From positions 1,675,001 to 1,739,000 of the forward strand of contig JAODUO010000053.1 of assembly GCA_025642075.2 (NCBI GenBank): a stretch of 64,000 nucleotides of DNA, in the 5' to 3' direction. The position numbers and the translations under genes are program-made. Origin of the DNA: Ridgeia piscesae. Lineage: Eukaryota; Annelida; Polychaeta; Sabellida; Siboglinidae. Below are positions 1 through 13,394 of the stretch, piece after piece; position 1 is the first letter of the stretch, and each line of letters begins with the position of its first letter. The notes below the pieces were generated by a model. That model saw only the letters and a list, made by a program, of their open reading frames with translations. It did no database searches and was not told the DNA's origin.

Positions 1-715
1 TCTCGCTCTCTCGTCTCTCTCTTCGTCTCTCGCTCTCTGTCTCTCGCTCTCTGTCTCTCGCTCTCTGTCTCTCGCTCTCTGTCTCTCGCTCTGTCTGTCT
101 GTCTGTCTGTCTATCTCTCTCTCTCTCTCGCTCTGTCTCTCGCACTCTATCTCTCGCTCTGTTTCTCGCTCTCTGCCTCTCGCTCTCTGTCTCTCGCTCT
201 CTGTCTCTCGCTCTCTGTCTGTCGCTCTCTGTCTGTCACTCTCCGTCTGTCGATCTCCATCTGTCGCTCTCTGTCTCTCGCTCTCTGTCTCTCGCTCTCT
301 CACTCTCTCTCGCTCTCTGTCTCTCGCTCTCTGTCTCTCGCTCTCTCTCTCTCTCCTCTCTCTCTCTTCTCTTTGACTCTCGCTCTCTGTCTCTCGCTCT
401 CTGACTCTCGCTCTCTGTCTCTCGCTCTCTGTCTCTCACTTTCTCTCTCGCTCTCTGACTCTCGCTCTCTCTCGCTCTCTCTCACTCGCTCTCTCTCTCT
501 CTCGCTCCCTCGCTCCCTCGCCCTCGCTCCCTCGCACTCTCTCTCTCGCACTCTCTCTAGCTCTCTCTCGCTCTCTATCTCGCTCTCTCTCTCCCTCTTT
601 CCCTCCCCCTCCCTTCCTACCTCTCTCCCTCACCCGCCCCTCTCTTCCTACCTCTAACCCTTCCTATACCTCCCTTCCTACCTCCCTCCCTCCTTCCCTC
701 CCTCCCTCCTTCACT
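1..715. repeat. CT-rich low-complexity tract
   Basis: Almost pure pyrimidine on the + strand, built from ctctctgtctctcgctct-like words and ending in CCCT/CTTC runs near 600-715. It is an imperfect microsatellite with no codon structure; the Ser/Leu-rich or Arg/Glu-rich reading frames in it are artefacts. Long polypurine-polypyrimidine DNA of this kind can form triplexes, but that is general knowledge and not visible here. Confidence 0.9.
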
Positions 716-2759
716 ATGCTGATTGGTGTCGATAATATCTTAAATAAAATAACAAAATTTGTCTTAGTCTACATCTGTTATATGTTTATTATTTTATGTT
801 ATGTATTCTTGTTTACCAATTTGAGTTATATGGAATTATACGAATTATGTATCAACATTTTAAAGTAATTCCCTGTTACATTTTATGAAGGACAAAATGG
901 CGACGATGTGTGCGCCATCTTGGTTTCACGTCGCCTATTGTAAAACATACCTATCCATAACTGTGCATGGATGAATAATTATAGTTCAACATGTTAGTAT
1001 GTTTAATGTATCATATGATATAATATAACATATAAGCGATGTTTTAACGCCATTCTGCAATACAAATAACTTAACTGGAAATAGTTAAGACAAGTTTACA
1101 CCACAATCTCGCCAGTCACACACTATATGGTATATAAGGAAAGGAAATTGCTACTATAATTGTAACTGATGTGTATTCGATGCCTCGTGGCAAAGGGTGT
1201 ATCACGTGATGCTCGCAATATGGAGGGTCACATCCGGCAATGGAACGCCGGGCTTAGGGGCAGATACTCCCTCCCTTTCTCGTAGCACAGTGGTCAGTTG
1301 TGAAGTTTGAAGGTCGTGACATTTCTCGCCAGGGGAACGTTGTAAGGAGCAACCAATGCGGAGTCCCGAGCCCAAGTAGATACATTAGATACTGTACTAT
1401 AGGCAGAATGTTCCCAGTGTCTCCCACTTCCGGATACCCTCTTTTTTCATTATCTCTTTTTAAATTATATAAATATTATAAATTTCATGGATTTTATCTT
1501 TAAAATATTCTGTTTTTAGCATGTTATCTCAGTTTCACGATAAACTTTAATTAATTCGTTCTACGTTTGTTTATGTTTATGGAAAAATATATTATTGAAA
1601 GATATAAAAATGTAATAATTACGTTGCCTTGTAGGACTTTCATGTAATCTTTAAAATACATATATTGTATATGTATTGATGGATTTTTGTTATTTTGCTT
1701 TTGTTCATTATATTTTAATAACTATTATATTGTTCTCACGTAGCGCTTATATGTCTGTTAGCATTGCTTTGTTATAGAAACACCAGATAAGAGGTGAAGA
1801 GAAAGCCACCTGGCACAGAGACACTGAACAAGAAAAAAAGGATATGGGATAGACCAGGAGAATATGGCCACAAACAGACACCTTGAACAGAAGATATATT
1901 AGCAGAGTAAATAAGAATTGTTACTTGACTGCAGTGCCACCAACAGTGTCACTCTTGCGAAGACACTAATTTGAACAAGTCTACGTCAGTCCTATTATAA
2001 AGTTACATTGTGTTAGTCAATAAAGCAATGTCAACATTGTATTAGTCAATAAAGCAATGTCAACATTGTATTAGTCAATAAAGCAATGTCATAACTATTT
2101 TACACACACATACCCCACATAAAACCTAATATGTATTAAATGACACATACCCTATTCATATTTGGGATGTCATTAGACATACAGAGGATAATCAATTAGA
2201 GAAAATGCTGGATATTGTTAGGTAATGCAAAATGTCCTGTTGTAATAACCACCATTAAGAACTCATGCTTGCGGGAAACAACTGTACTGGTTTTGTAATT
2301 TTCAGGTAGAAACAATCGTTAAAATAGGGTGTTTGACAGCCATGGTGACGGATGATGTGTTTTCACAAAAGAAGAGTTCAAAACAAAGTTAGCAGTGTTA
2401 TCCAGAAAAGTGAATTTGTGCATACTTGTTTTTAGATTTTTAATAATGATGTGTTCCTGTCAGATGATATAAATTAAAATGTTCTAATAATATAAAATAC
2501 AGTTGTGACTGATTGCATTTAGATTGCAACTGTGTTGTAATGCAAATGCATTGTCAGTTGTTTGTCTAACCATTTTGTTCACTTGGATAGTTTAGGATAA
2601 TATCGATTCAGTGTTGTGTGTGGCAGGTTCACACCCTGCTGGTGTTCCTTAAGCAAACATTACAAGTTGTGTGCACACGCATTGATTCTGTTTAATAAGT
2701 TTAGCTGCTTTTGTGATATCTCTGAAATGCATCGAACTATCGTCAAGTATTGATACCAA
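716..2759. other. AT-rich intergenic DNA, no gene seen
   Basis: No coding exon could be supported. Small features: an imperfect 10-bp inverted repeat near 893-927 (caaaatggcg / cgccatcttg), and a 29-bp unit (ttagtcaataaagcaatgtc...) repeated three times at about 2013-2091. The open frame at 1300-1503 has no recognisable domain. Confidence 0.6.
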
Positions 2760-2763
2760 TGTA

Positions 2764-2766
<3 letters not shown>

Positions 2767-2837
<71 letters not shown>
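2767..2837. repeat. (AT)n microsatellite
   Basis: About 70 bp of uninterrupted AT dinucleotides. Confidence 0.95.
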
Positions 2838-2840
<3 letters not shown>

Positions 2841-3256
2841 AACGTATATAGAATATTAATGCTTTCTTCATAAATGGCCTGCACTTGTGCAAAAAAGGAA
2901 TTAATATGCAACCCAAACAACTAAGACATAAGACCTACATGTGGACTGTAGAAGAATGTAGATAAAATGTTTCTCGCTGGCAGCATCATATTCTACCGGG
3001 TCATCAAGTTAAGTGTAACAGTAACAACTCTTGTTGAGGTCAGCATAGATTATGCCGAAGACTGCAGTGGCAATATCAAGGCATGGGAGTTGTCATACTT
3101 CAAAAACTGCTATTTTAGGAAAGTTGTTCAAAGACTGCTATTTTAGGAAAGTTGGAGTCTTCCATCTAATATGTCATGTTTGGTTGGCTACAAGACAGGA
3201 ACTGGATGAAATGGTAGAGAGAGACGTGATTGCTGGATAAGAAGTGGTGATCCCCA

Positions 3257-3470
3257 TGAAGGGTGAGACAGAGCAAGAGAGCGGGAGAAAGGGAGAGAGC
3301 GAGAAAAAGAAGGAGAGAGAGCGAGAGAAAGTGCAAGAGATAGAGCGAGGAGAGAGAGAGAGAGAGCAAGAGAGAGCACAGCCCACCAGAAGAAAAATAA
3401 CCCATCAAAACATACAGCCCACCAGAATAAAGATAGCCCACTAGAATAAAGATAACCCACCAGATTATAC
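3257..3470. repeat. GA-rich tract followed by short degenerate repeats
   Basis: A purine-rich agag/gagc stretch (3260-3375) passes into a few copies of a roughly 22-bp word containing cccaccagaataaagatag (3378-3470). Just upstream, the word ctgctattttaggaaagtt is duplicated (3107-3155). Confidence 0.8.
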
Positions 3471-5379
3471 ACAGCACATTGGATCTCATATCAAGTTGGT
3501 TTTAAACATTACCTAACGTGTGTAATAATGATGCATATGGTTTACAATTTTCATTATATAAAACACAGCTTACATAAAGTATGTCATGCTAGAAAACTAA
3601 CTGATTATAATTTTTCAAATTAATGAAAAATCTATTACAGAATAGAATAATTTCAAAATATTAATCAGTTACATTTATAGCAAGTGTATGTAACCAAGTA
3701 CACATAAAATAATGTATCTGGACATAGCCCTGATTGATATAACAATTTATCCTGTATGGGTGAATTTTTAATAAAACTTACTTAAAATAACACATTTGTC
3801 AATACACTGTAACTGTTTTAAATAAAAAGCACACTACAGTATGTTCTTTCTTGTAACAAACTGAACTGCACTGACTGGGAATACAGTGTAATGCACACAA
3901 ATACACACAAATCACTCTAAATGGAACTTAGCTGTATCCAACATAACAAGGTTCATATCGCAAAAACTATGAGTACATTAAAATAACTTATTGTGTACAT
4001 CTTACATTGATTTACAGTGTTATACAGTTTCTGAAAACATGCATTCATTAATGGTAACACAACATAAATACACAAGCATTCTTGTGTAATGTATAACTGA
4101 ATAATGCACACATAGTTTTACCATTCGTTATAGAAGCTGTATCAATTGCAGATCCTAGCTTAGAAAAAAACATTACTGTTACCACCTTTACATGTATGCC
4201 TTTGTTATATTTAATATGCACGATTTTTAGTTAGTGTTTTTTCTCTTACTTATAGTCCATGTAAGCATAAGAATTATTGCAAATGTAGTTTTACATCTGA
4301 ACTAACTATGGCAATCTATTTTTGGAAAATGTGTAATGCAAACAACATATTTCTATTATCACAGGTCTTTTTTTATAAAAAAAAAAAAAACTTCGTAACA
4401 ATTCTATATTTTCACAGTGTAGATCATAAGTAATATTATGGAAAATTTGTTTTAAGTATTTATGAAAATGCAATAATAAGGTAACATTTTTAAATGCCTT
4501 GTCCACTGTCACATAAACTACAGTTGACACGACTGTCACGAGGCACCATCATTAATGATGTGATAATTTTGAGTGATTTCAGCCACAGTACACCACACAT
4601 GCAATTTTTTAGGACGATGCACACATAATTAGAATCAACCCAATGTCTGCGTTAGATGTATAAAACTATATCATTTGGATAATATGTGCACATGCACGTT
4701 ACACGTATATTTGCATAAATTACACAGCATGCTGCACATAGTAGTTCCCTTGGGCTTAGTACTAGGGCTTTGGGTAATGATATTAAATAATTATGTAAAC
4801 ACCGCAAACACAGGAACCGGAAGTGGCCAGCCTCAGCGACTGTCTCAAACTGTCCCGTCTGAGGATGGAGGCTGTCAGACCCTGCCAAGCAGATTCACTA
4901 CGATTCATTTACGCACTGTGTGCGTACACTTATGCGGGTTGTCTAATATAATGGCCAACAGCAAAACAGGTTTGCATTTGTGTGTTATATTAATTCATTA
5001 TCATCGCTCGCCAATTTGCCAAGGGGTTTCCCTCGGGCTGTCATAGTCGCGGTGTCGCTGTCGGTCGCTACCGTTAACAATGAATTCACGAATATGACAG
5101 CCACATTCATGAATCATTGATAAGTCAAAAGATCAACGTACCATAGCATCAATGACGCTGATTGTGTATACTGTATTCACTAACGAAATAGACATCAAGG
5201 GTGAGTAAAACGACTTCATGCTGGTAGTAATACAATCCAGATTGTTACTTTGAAGTCTTTGACTTTGTGGACCAGGCAGTGCATTTGGAGATTTGTTGAC
5301 AGTTTCAATCAAAGTGATGCAGTTGGAAGTTTTGGGTGAGCTTTAATGATTTTGAATGCATCCACAAGAAATATTTAAC
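3471..5379. other. AT-rich intergenic DNA
   Basis: No exon, RNA gene or clear element recognised. It contains an A-run near 4378-4390. The open frame 4675-5046 lacks any known motif and is judged random. Confidence 0.5.
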
Positions 5380-6460
5380 AGCACGGTAATGGTTCTGAAG
5401 GCGTACACTAAAAGGCGGGCCACGAACTGGCAGACCGCGCGGAAACGACAAACCACATTCACAAAGATGCTACCGATCTTTGTTCCATATTTACAAGCTT
5501 TGTTGTTGTTTGCGCGTGTGATCGTAAATATTGGAAACTTTTATTATTATGTTGTACTAACAATTCTAATTGTAATACCGAATGGTGTTACTTGTATTTA
5601 TAAAATCTTAGAAATACATTAAAATGCTAGGCCTTACTAATTCACTAGTTATTTTAGTATGTTCTCATTTACAACTCTATGTGTGACCTTATTTTATGAA
5701 ATATTCCATAATTCATGCATATTGTTATGACCTATATGTTTATATTACTCATTTAAACTGATTTGTGATTTTTTGGCAGGCAAAAGTGAACGTATGAATG
5801 TTGTATTCACAACTTTGTCAATTGTAGGTGTATTCAGGCTCAGGCTTATATATATATATATAATCTATATACTGATATTACTTTATCCTGTGTCATTTGT
5901 GTAGCAGTTGATGCCATTGTTAAAGTCAAACTACTATAGTGACATTGATACATGTCTTATTTGTTGCGTGGTGCTACAGTATTATAACGAAAAGACTGAT
6001 TTGTGAGTTTTATTTGCCAATACTGTTGTTATATTTTATGTGCATGTTTTTGGTAAGGTAAAAATATGGATACTGTTGCTTCTAGGGGTGTTCATTTTGA
6101 ACATGGTATACATTTTATTATACACACACACGCATGCACGCACGCACGCAGGAGATGTCATTGTTGTAGTCAAATAGTAATACTAAGAACAGAGTGTCCA
6201 CAAACAAACAACAAATCCAATAATGTTTATTTCATCTTTTTTATAGCTAACTTATAGTAGTGTAGTTAAATTTGCTTGTTACACGTATGTCATTATTGCA
6301 AGACTTCTCAACATCACAAGAACACCGTAAAAACAGCACCTATAACAACGCACATAAACATGGAGCATATCGATCGGTGGCATTTGTGTGAATGTGGTCT
6401 GCCAGTTCGTGGCCCGCCTTTTAATGTGCGCCGTTCTGAAGCAGTGATTCAGCCCACACA
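5380..6460. repeat. Pair of inverted repeat copies (possible DNA-transposon ends)
   Basis: About 100-150 bp at 5385-5540 recurs in reverse complement at about 6280-6450. Both carry the exact word cgggccacgaactggcagac in opposite orientation, with similar sequence continuing inward (caaaccacattcacaaagatg against accacattcacacaaatgcc). They could be the terminal inverted repeats of a ~1.1-kb non-autonomous transposon or two inverted copies of one interspersed repeat. No target duplication was found. The interior holds a short (TA)n at 5850 and a CACGCA-type run at 6122-6150. Confidence 0.5.
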
Positions 6461-6499
6461 GTATACATTTCATTCTGACTTTCTGATTACAACTGGAAG

Positions 6500-7090
6500 G
6501 TGATGAAGACTAATTAGGCATTTTAATTAATTAGTATTATATTTGGACATGACTATTCAGTTTCACAGTATACAGCAGGGTCAGGAATGGAAGTCTTCAG
6601 GGACACATCTTTACCAACGTCATGAAATTGTGTTTCAATGGAAATTACATGGGTATACGTCAACACATCAACATGCTGTTCTTGTCATTATTTATGTTTA
6701 TTTCGCAATATTTATGTTTATTTCAAACAAATAGTCCATATGTATTCATAAAATATAATACAATTTAAAAATAAAAAGGCACAATACTTAAAAAAACTAA
6801 AGCAATTATGAGGTACAAGTAAAATAATAAATACATGGGTAATAAAAAAAATAGGTCATGAAATAAAATTGAATAAGTGATTAAAATAGGGTAAAAAATA
6901 CAATATTATGTGTACAATAGGGATCTCCAGTATCTGTACATCGGACTTATAAAATGTATATCGGTATGAAAGTAATTCGTAAATAAAGGATTTTCAGACT
7001 GATGAAACAACATAAAAGGGTAAATATAGATGAACGAATGCGTTCATTAAAAGATTTAGTATAATTGGTGGCAAACATAAAACTTGCACT
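6500..7090. other. AT-rich DNA before the 60-bp array
   Basis: No recognisable feature. The last bases before the array, aaacttgcactacatg, already match the array unit up to its donor-like gtaagt. Confidence 0.5.
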
Positions 7091-10000
7091 ACATGGTAAG
7101 TGAAGTAGAATTCTGAGACTGTTGTTGTATGTGACGGTACATGTAATGCTACATGGTAAGTGAAGTAGAATTCTGAGACTGTTATTGTGTGTGACGGTAC
7201 ATGTAATGCTACATGGTAAGTGAAGTAGAATTCTGAGACTGTTGTTGTATGTGACGGTACATGTAATGCTACATGGTAAGTGAAGTAGAATTCTGAGACT
7301 GTTGTTGTATGTGACTGTACATGTAATGCTACATGATAAGTGAAGTAGAAGTCTGAGACTGTTGTTGTATGTGACGGTACATGTAATGCTACATGGTAAG
7401 TGAAGTAGAATTCTGAGACTGTTGTTGTATGTGACGGTACATGTAATGCTACATGGTAAGTGAAGTAGAATTCTGAGACTGTTGTTGTATGTGACGGTAC
7501 ATGTAATGCTACATGGTAAGTGAAGTAGAATTCTGAGACTGTTGTTGTATGTGACGGTACATGTAATGCTACATGGTAAGTGAAGTAGAATTCTGAGACT
7601 GTTGTTGTATGTGACGGTACATGTAATGCTACATGGTAAGTGAAGTAGAATTCTGAGACTGTTGTTGTGTGTGACTGTACATGTAATGCTACATGGTAAG
7701 TGAAGTAGAATTCTGAGACTGTTGTTGTGTGTGACGGTACATGTAATGCTACATGGTAAGTGAAGTAGAATTCTGAGACTGTTGTTGTATGTGACGGTAC
7801 ATGTAATGCTACATGGTAAGTGAAGTAGAATTCTGAGACTGTTGTTGTATGTGACGGTACATGTAATGCTACATGGTAAGTGAAGTAGAATTCTGAGACT
7901 GTTGTTGTATGTGACGGTACATGTAATGCTACATGGTAAGTGAAGTAGAATTCTGAGACTGTTGTTGTGTGTGACTGTACATGTAATGCTACATGGTAAG
8001 TGAAGTAGAATTCTGAGACTGTTATTGTATGTGACGGTACATGTAATGCTACATGGTAAGTGAAGTAGAATTCTGAGACTGTTGTTGTGTGTGACTGTAC
8101 ATGTAATGCTACATGGTAAGTGAAGTAGAATTCTGAGACTGTTGTTGTATGTGACGGTACATGTAATGCTACATGGTAAGTGAAGTAGAATTCTGAGACT
8201 GTTGTTGTGTGTGACTGTACATGTAATGCTACATGGTAAGTGAAGTAGAATTCTGAGACTGTTGTTGTGTGTACGGTACATGTAATGCTACATGGTAAGT
8301 GAAGTAGAATTCTGAGACTGTTGTTGTGTGTGACTGTACATGTAATGCTACATGGTAAGTGAAGTAGAATTCTGAGACTGTTATTGTATGTGACGGTACA
8401 TGTAATGCTACATGGTAAGTGAAGTAGAATTCTGAGACTGTTGTTGTGTGTGACTGTACATGTAATGCTACATGGTAAGTGAAGTAGAATTCTGAGACTG
8501 TTGTTGTGTGTGACGGTACATGTAATGCTACATGGTAAGTGAAGTAGAATTCTGAGACTGTTGTTGTGTGTGACTGTACATGTAATGCTACATGGTAAGT
8601 GAAGTAGAATTCTGAGACTGTTATTGTGTGTGACGGTACATGTAATGCTACATGGTAAGTGAAGTAGAATTCTGAGACTGTTATTGTATGTGACGGTACA
8701 TGTAATGCTACATGGTAAGTGAAGTAGAAGTCTGAGACTGTTATTGTATGTGACGGTACATGTAATGCTACATGGTAAGTGAAGTAGAATTCTGAGACTG
8801 TTGTTGTATGTGACGGTACATGTAATGCTACATGGTAAGTGAAGTAGAATTCTGAGACTGTTATTGTATGTGACGGTACATGTAATGCTACATGGTAAGT
8901 GAAGTAGAATTCTGAGACTGTTATTGTTGAGACTGTTATTGTATGTGACGGTACATGTAATGCTACATGGTAAGTGAAGTAGAATTCTGAGACTGTTGTT
9001 GTATGTGACGGTACATGTAATGCTACATGGTAAGTGAAGTAGAAGTCTGAGACTGTTGTTGTATGTGACGGTACATGTAATGCTACATGGTAAGTGAAGT
9101 AGAATTCTGAGACTGTTATTGTATGGACAGTACATGTAATGCTACATGGTAAGTGAAGTAGAATTCTGAGACTGTTGTTGTATGTGACGGTACATGTAAT
9201 GCTACATGGTAAGTGAAGTAGAATTCTGAGACTGTTGTTGTGTGTGACTGTACATGTAATGCTACATGGTAAGTGAAGTAGAATTCTGAGACTGTTGTTG
9301 TGTGTGACGGTACATGTAATGCTACATGGTAAGTGAAGTAGAATTCTGAGACTGTTGTTGTATGTGACGGTACATGTAATGCTACATGGTAAGTGAAGTA
9401 GAAGTCTGAGACTGTTGTTGTAAGTGACGGTACATGTAATGCTACATGGTAAGTGAAGTAGAATTCTGAGACTGTTGTTGTAAGTGACGGTACATGTAAT
9501 GCTACATGGTAAGTGAAGTAGAAGTCTGAGACTGTTGTTGTATGTGACGGTACATGTAATGCTACATGGTAAGTGAAGTAGAATTCTGAGACTGTTGTTG
9601 TATGTGACGGTACATGTAATGCTACATGGTAAGTGAAGTAGAATTCTGAGACTGTTGTTGTATGTGACGGTACATGTAATGCTACATGGTAAGTGAAGTA
9701 GAATTCTGAGACTGTTGTTGTATGTGACAGTACATGTAATGCTACATGGTAAGTGAAGTAGAATTCTGAGACTGTTGTTGTATGTGACTGTACATGTAAT
9801 GCTACATGATAAGTGAAGTAGAAGTCTGAGACTGTTGTTGTAAGTGACGGTACATGTAATGCTACATGGTAAGTGAAGTAGAATTCTGAGACTGTTGTTG
9901 TATGTGACTGTACATGTAATGCTACATGGTAAGTGAAGTAGAATTCTGAGACTGTTGTTGTGTGTGACTGTACATGTAATGCTACATGGTAAGTGAAGTA

Positions 10001-11782
10001 GAATTCTGAGACTGTTGTTGTATGTGACGGTACATGTAATGCTACATGGTAAGTGAAGTAGAATTCTGAGACTGTTGTTGTGTGTGACGGTACATGTAAT
10101 GCTACATGGTAAGTGAAGTAGAATTCTGAGACTGTTGTTGTGTGTGACGGTACATGTAATGCTACATGGTAAGTGAAGTAGAATTCTGAGACTGTTGTTG
10201 TGTGTGACGGTACATGTAATGCTACATGGTAAGTGAAGTAGAATTCTGAGACTGTTGTTGTATGGGCGGTACATGTAATGCTACATGGTAAGTGAAGTAG
10301 AATTCTGAGACTGTTGTTGTATGTGACGGTACATGTAATGCTACATGGTAAGTGAAGTAGAAGTTTTGAGACTGTTGTTGTATGTGACGGTACATGTAAT
10401 GCTACATGGTAAGTGAAGTAGAATTCTGAGACTGTTGTTGTATGTGACGGTACATGTAATGCTACATGGTAAGTGAAGTAGAATTCTGAGACTGTTATTG
10501 TATGTGACTGTACATGTAATGCTACATGGTAAGTGAAGTAGAATTCTGAGACTGTTGTTGTGTGTGACGGTACATGTAATGCTACATGGTAAGTGAAGTA
10601 GAATTCTGAGACTGTTGTTGTGTGTGACGGTACATGTAATGCTACATGGTAAGTGAAGTAGAATTCTGAGACTGTTGTTGTATGTGACGGTACATGTAAT
10701 GCTACATGGTAAGTGAAGTAGAATTCTGAGACTGTTGTTGTATGTGACGGTACATGTAATGCTACATGGTAAGTGAAGTAGAATTCTGAGACTGTTGTTG
10801 TATGTGACGGTACATGTAATGCTACATGGTAAGTGAAGTAGAATTCTGAGACTGTTGTTGTATGTGACTGTACATGTAATGCTACATGGTAAGTGAAGTA
10901 GAATTCTGAGACTGTTGTTGTGTGTGACTGTACATGTAATGCTACATGGTAAGTGAAGTAGAATTCTGAGACTGTTGTTGTATGTGACGGTACATGTAAT
11001 GCTACATGGTAAGTGAAGTAGAATTCTGAGACTGTTGTTGTATGTGACGGTACATGTAATGCTACATGGTAAGTGAAGTAGAATTCTGAGACTGTTGTTG
11101 TATGTGACGGTACATGTAATGCTACATGGTAAGTGAAGTAGAATTCTGAGACTGTTGTTGTATGTGACTGTACATGTAATGCTACATGGTAAGTGAAGTA
11201 GAATTCTGAGACTGTTGTTGTGTGTGACTGTACATGTAATGCTACATGGTAAGTGAAGTAGAATTCTGAGACTGTTGTTGTGTGTGACGGTACATGTAAT
11301 GCTACATGGTAAGTGAAGTAGAATTCTGAGACTGTTGTTGTGTGTGACGGTACATGTAATGCTACATGGTAAGTGAAGTAGAATTCTGAGACTGTTGTTG
11401 TATGTGACGGTACATGTAATGCTACATGGTAAGTGAAGTAGAATTCTGAGACTGTTGTTGTGTGTGACGGTACATGTAATGCTACATGGTAAGTGAAGTA
11501 GAATTCTGAGACTGTTATTGTATGTGACGGTACATGTAATGCTACATGGTAAGTGAAGTAGAATTCTGAGACTGTTGTTGTGTGTGACTGTACATGTAAT
11601 GCTACATGGTAAGTGAAGTAGAATTCTGAGACTGTTGTTGTGTGTGACGGTACATGTAATGCTACATGGTAAGTGAAGTAGAATTCTGAGACTGTTGTTG
11701 TGTGTGACGGTACATGTAATGCTACATGGTAAGTGAAGTAGAATTCTGAGACTGTTGTTGTGTGTGACGGGACATGTAATGC
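7091..11782. repeat. 60-bp minisatellite, ~78 copies, each with a consensus splice donor
   Basis: The unit is 60 bp and nearly invariant. Key words are acatgtaatgctacatg, then gtaagtgaagtagaa, then ttctgagactgttgttgt. Units differ mainly at a few sites (gttgttgtat/gttattgtgt; gacggt/gactgt; attctg/agtctg). Rare length changes lie near 8272, 8925-8940, 9125 and 10263. Because 60 is a multiple of three, the minus strand gives frames of 400-700 codons with a 20-residue period. These arise from the array and should not be called genes. Almost every unit carries ATG|GTAAGT, a consensus 5' splice site on the + strand, the strand of the VKR gene downstream. Confidence 0.97.
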
Positions 11783-11929
11783 TTTTCAAGCTAAGATTTT
11801 TTAATTTGCACCAAAAACTAGAAATGTACATTGGACTACAGTATGCTTGAAATAAAGTAATTTGGTGGAAGTACTACAAAGACAACATTTTCGAGCTAAA
11901 ACATTAGCTTGTGCATAAAGGCATCTATT

Positions 11930-12420
11930 TGTCTGACAATGTCGTCATCATCAGTAAGTCTGTTGTTGATTATATGACCAAGATATTAAACAATTCACCA
12001 TACCTGTCACAGCGATCTGTAAGTTTTCTCAAACAGCAACACTGGGAGAAATAATACAGAGGTCATCAGCATACATCAAGTGGTTGATTAAGGTGCCTGC
12101 ATAAAGATAACCAATTTGTTGAGATTTACGCTCAAGTCATCCTTGTTCACATTGAAAAGGTGAGGTGAAAGGATACCACTCTGTTTAACACCATTTGAAA
12201 CAGTAAAAAAGCTAGAAAAGCCCTGACATCATCTTATGGTAATTTTTTTGGGTGCTATACAATAAAAGTGGGACAGCCACAGTCAATTAATTTACCAAAT
12301 AACTTGCAATGTTTAGTGTTCTTATCAAATCTGAATGCTAGATCTAACCACCACCTACTCTTGTGTACCATATAATACAATGCCAAATAAATGTACAGGG
12401 TAGCTGTTTAGTTACATTTA
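11930..12420 (-). pseudogene. LINE reverse transcriptase core fragment (decayed)
   Basis: The minus strand, read with frame shifts, gives RT-like segments: an F-D-K...KLFGKLIDCG stretch near 12300, SGILSPHLFNV near 12175, and the catalytic box MYADDLCIISPS near 12070-12100. Stops and shifts show it is dead. It points away from the neighbouring RT fragment at 12425, so these are separate insertions or a rearrangement. Confidence 0.75.
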
Positions 12421-12424
12421 ATAA

Positions 12425-12975
12425 TCATATACAGCTGAATAGTCAGTGAAGAAGGAGGATCAGAGGAAGCAGTAAGAGCAAGAGTCGGTGCAGCGTGGGG
12501 CAAGTGGAGAGACCTATCCGGAGTCATCAATGACAAGAAAATGCCAAGGAAACTAAAGATCAAGCTCTACATGACTGTCGTTAGACCAGTACTTCTGTAT
12601 GGAGCAGAATGTTGGACAGTTAGAAAGAAGGAGGAACAGATTCTCGAGAAAACAGAGATGAGGATGTTGAGGTGAATTAAAGGTGTAACACTGAGACAAA
12701 GTAAAGAGTGTGGACATCAGAAAAGAGCTAGGAGTGAATAGCATACAAGAGAAAGTAAGAGAGATGAGACTACGCTGGTATGGACACATGCAGAGAATGG
12801 AAGAAAACAACAAAGTGAGAGCAATTGTTGATATGATAGTGCCAGGAAAAAGACCAAGAGGGAGATGGATGGATTGCGTCCGAAGGGACATGCAGGAACT
12901 GCGGATCAGCCCGGAGGAAGCCCACGACAGAACATTCTGGAAATCAAGAATTCGGGCCACTGACCCCACCTAGTG
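12425..12975 (+). pseudogene. LINE C-terminal RT fragment, RTE/BovB-like
   Basis: The first part contains KLKIKLYMTVVRPVLLYGAE and CWTVRKKEE, then an in-frame TGA near 12673 and a frame change. The second part (12710-12973) contains LRWYGHMQRM and GKRPRGRWMDCVRRDM, the usual ending of RTE-type LINE proteins. The 5' half is missing, consistent with 5' truncation at insertion. Clade assignment rests on recalled motif style. Confidence 0.8.
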
Positions 12976-13394
12976 GGAAAAGGAGGAGAAGAAAATACTG
13001 CAGAATAACAGTTCAACTAAAGGTGGTGAATAAAACAAACGGTGCTAGCAAGTTACGATGGACTTTGAGGAATTGGGCAAATGTGATTTTAACTAATAAT
13101 GTACCATACTTTGCTCCTGAGAGCTCAGGATTCTGACTGATTCATCTAATCAGCCAATGTAATTCTGACAGTATAACACTTTGTGATCACAATGACAATG
13201 TGTGATCACCAAAAGCCAGACTGTCAGTATGAATAATGAAACTTAGTCAAATAAAACGCCATCTGATGCTCGGTGAGTAATACACCATCAATCACAATTG
13301 GCATGACAGAGAAAGGTCACAGTGTTGCATTTTTCATTAAATAAATAAGCATACTGAGATGTTTATTAGGTACACAAGAGAATATTTGTTACAA

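Noticed and set aside
1275..1330. tRNA-like A-box (tagcacagtggtca) suggesting a SINE
   Set aside because: No B-box at proper spacing and no second copy in the window.
7091..11782. Could the regular arrays be CRISPR?
   Set aside because: Units are contiguous with no unique spacers, and the genome is eukaryotic.
6947..11831. Minus-strand open frames of 444-713 codons with a 20-residue period
   Set aside because: They follow from a 60-bp repeat length and change frame at every indel; no start context, domain or splice support.
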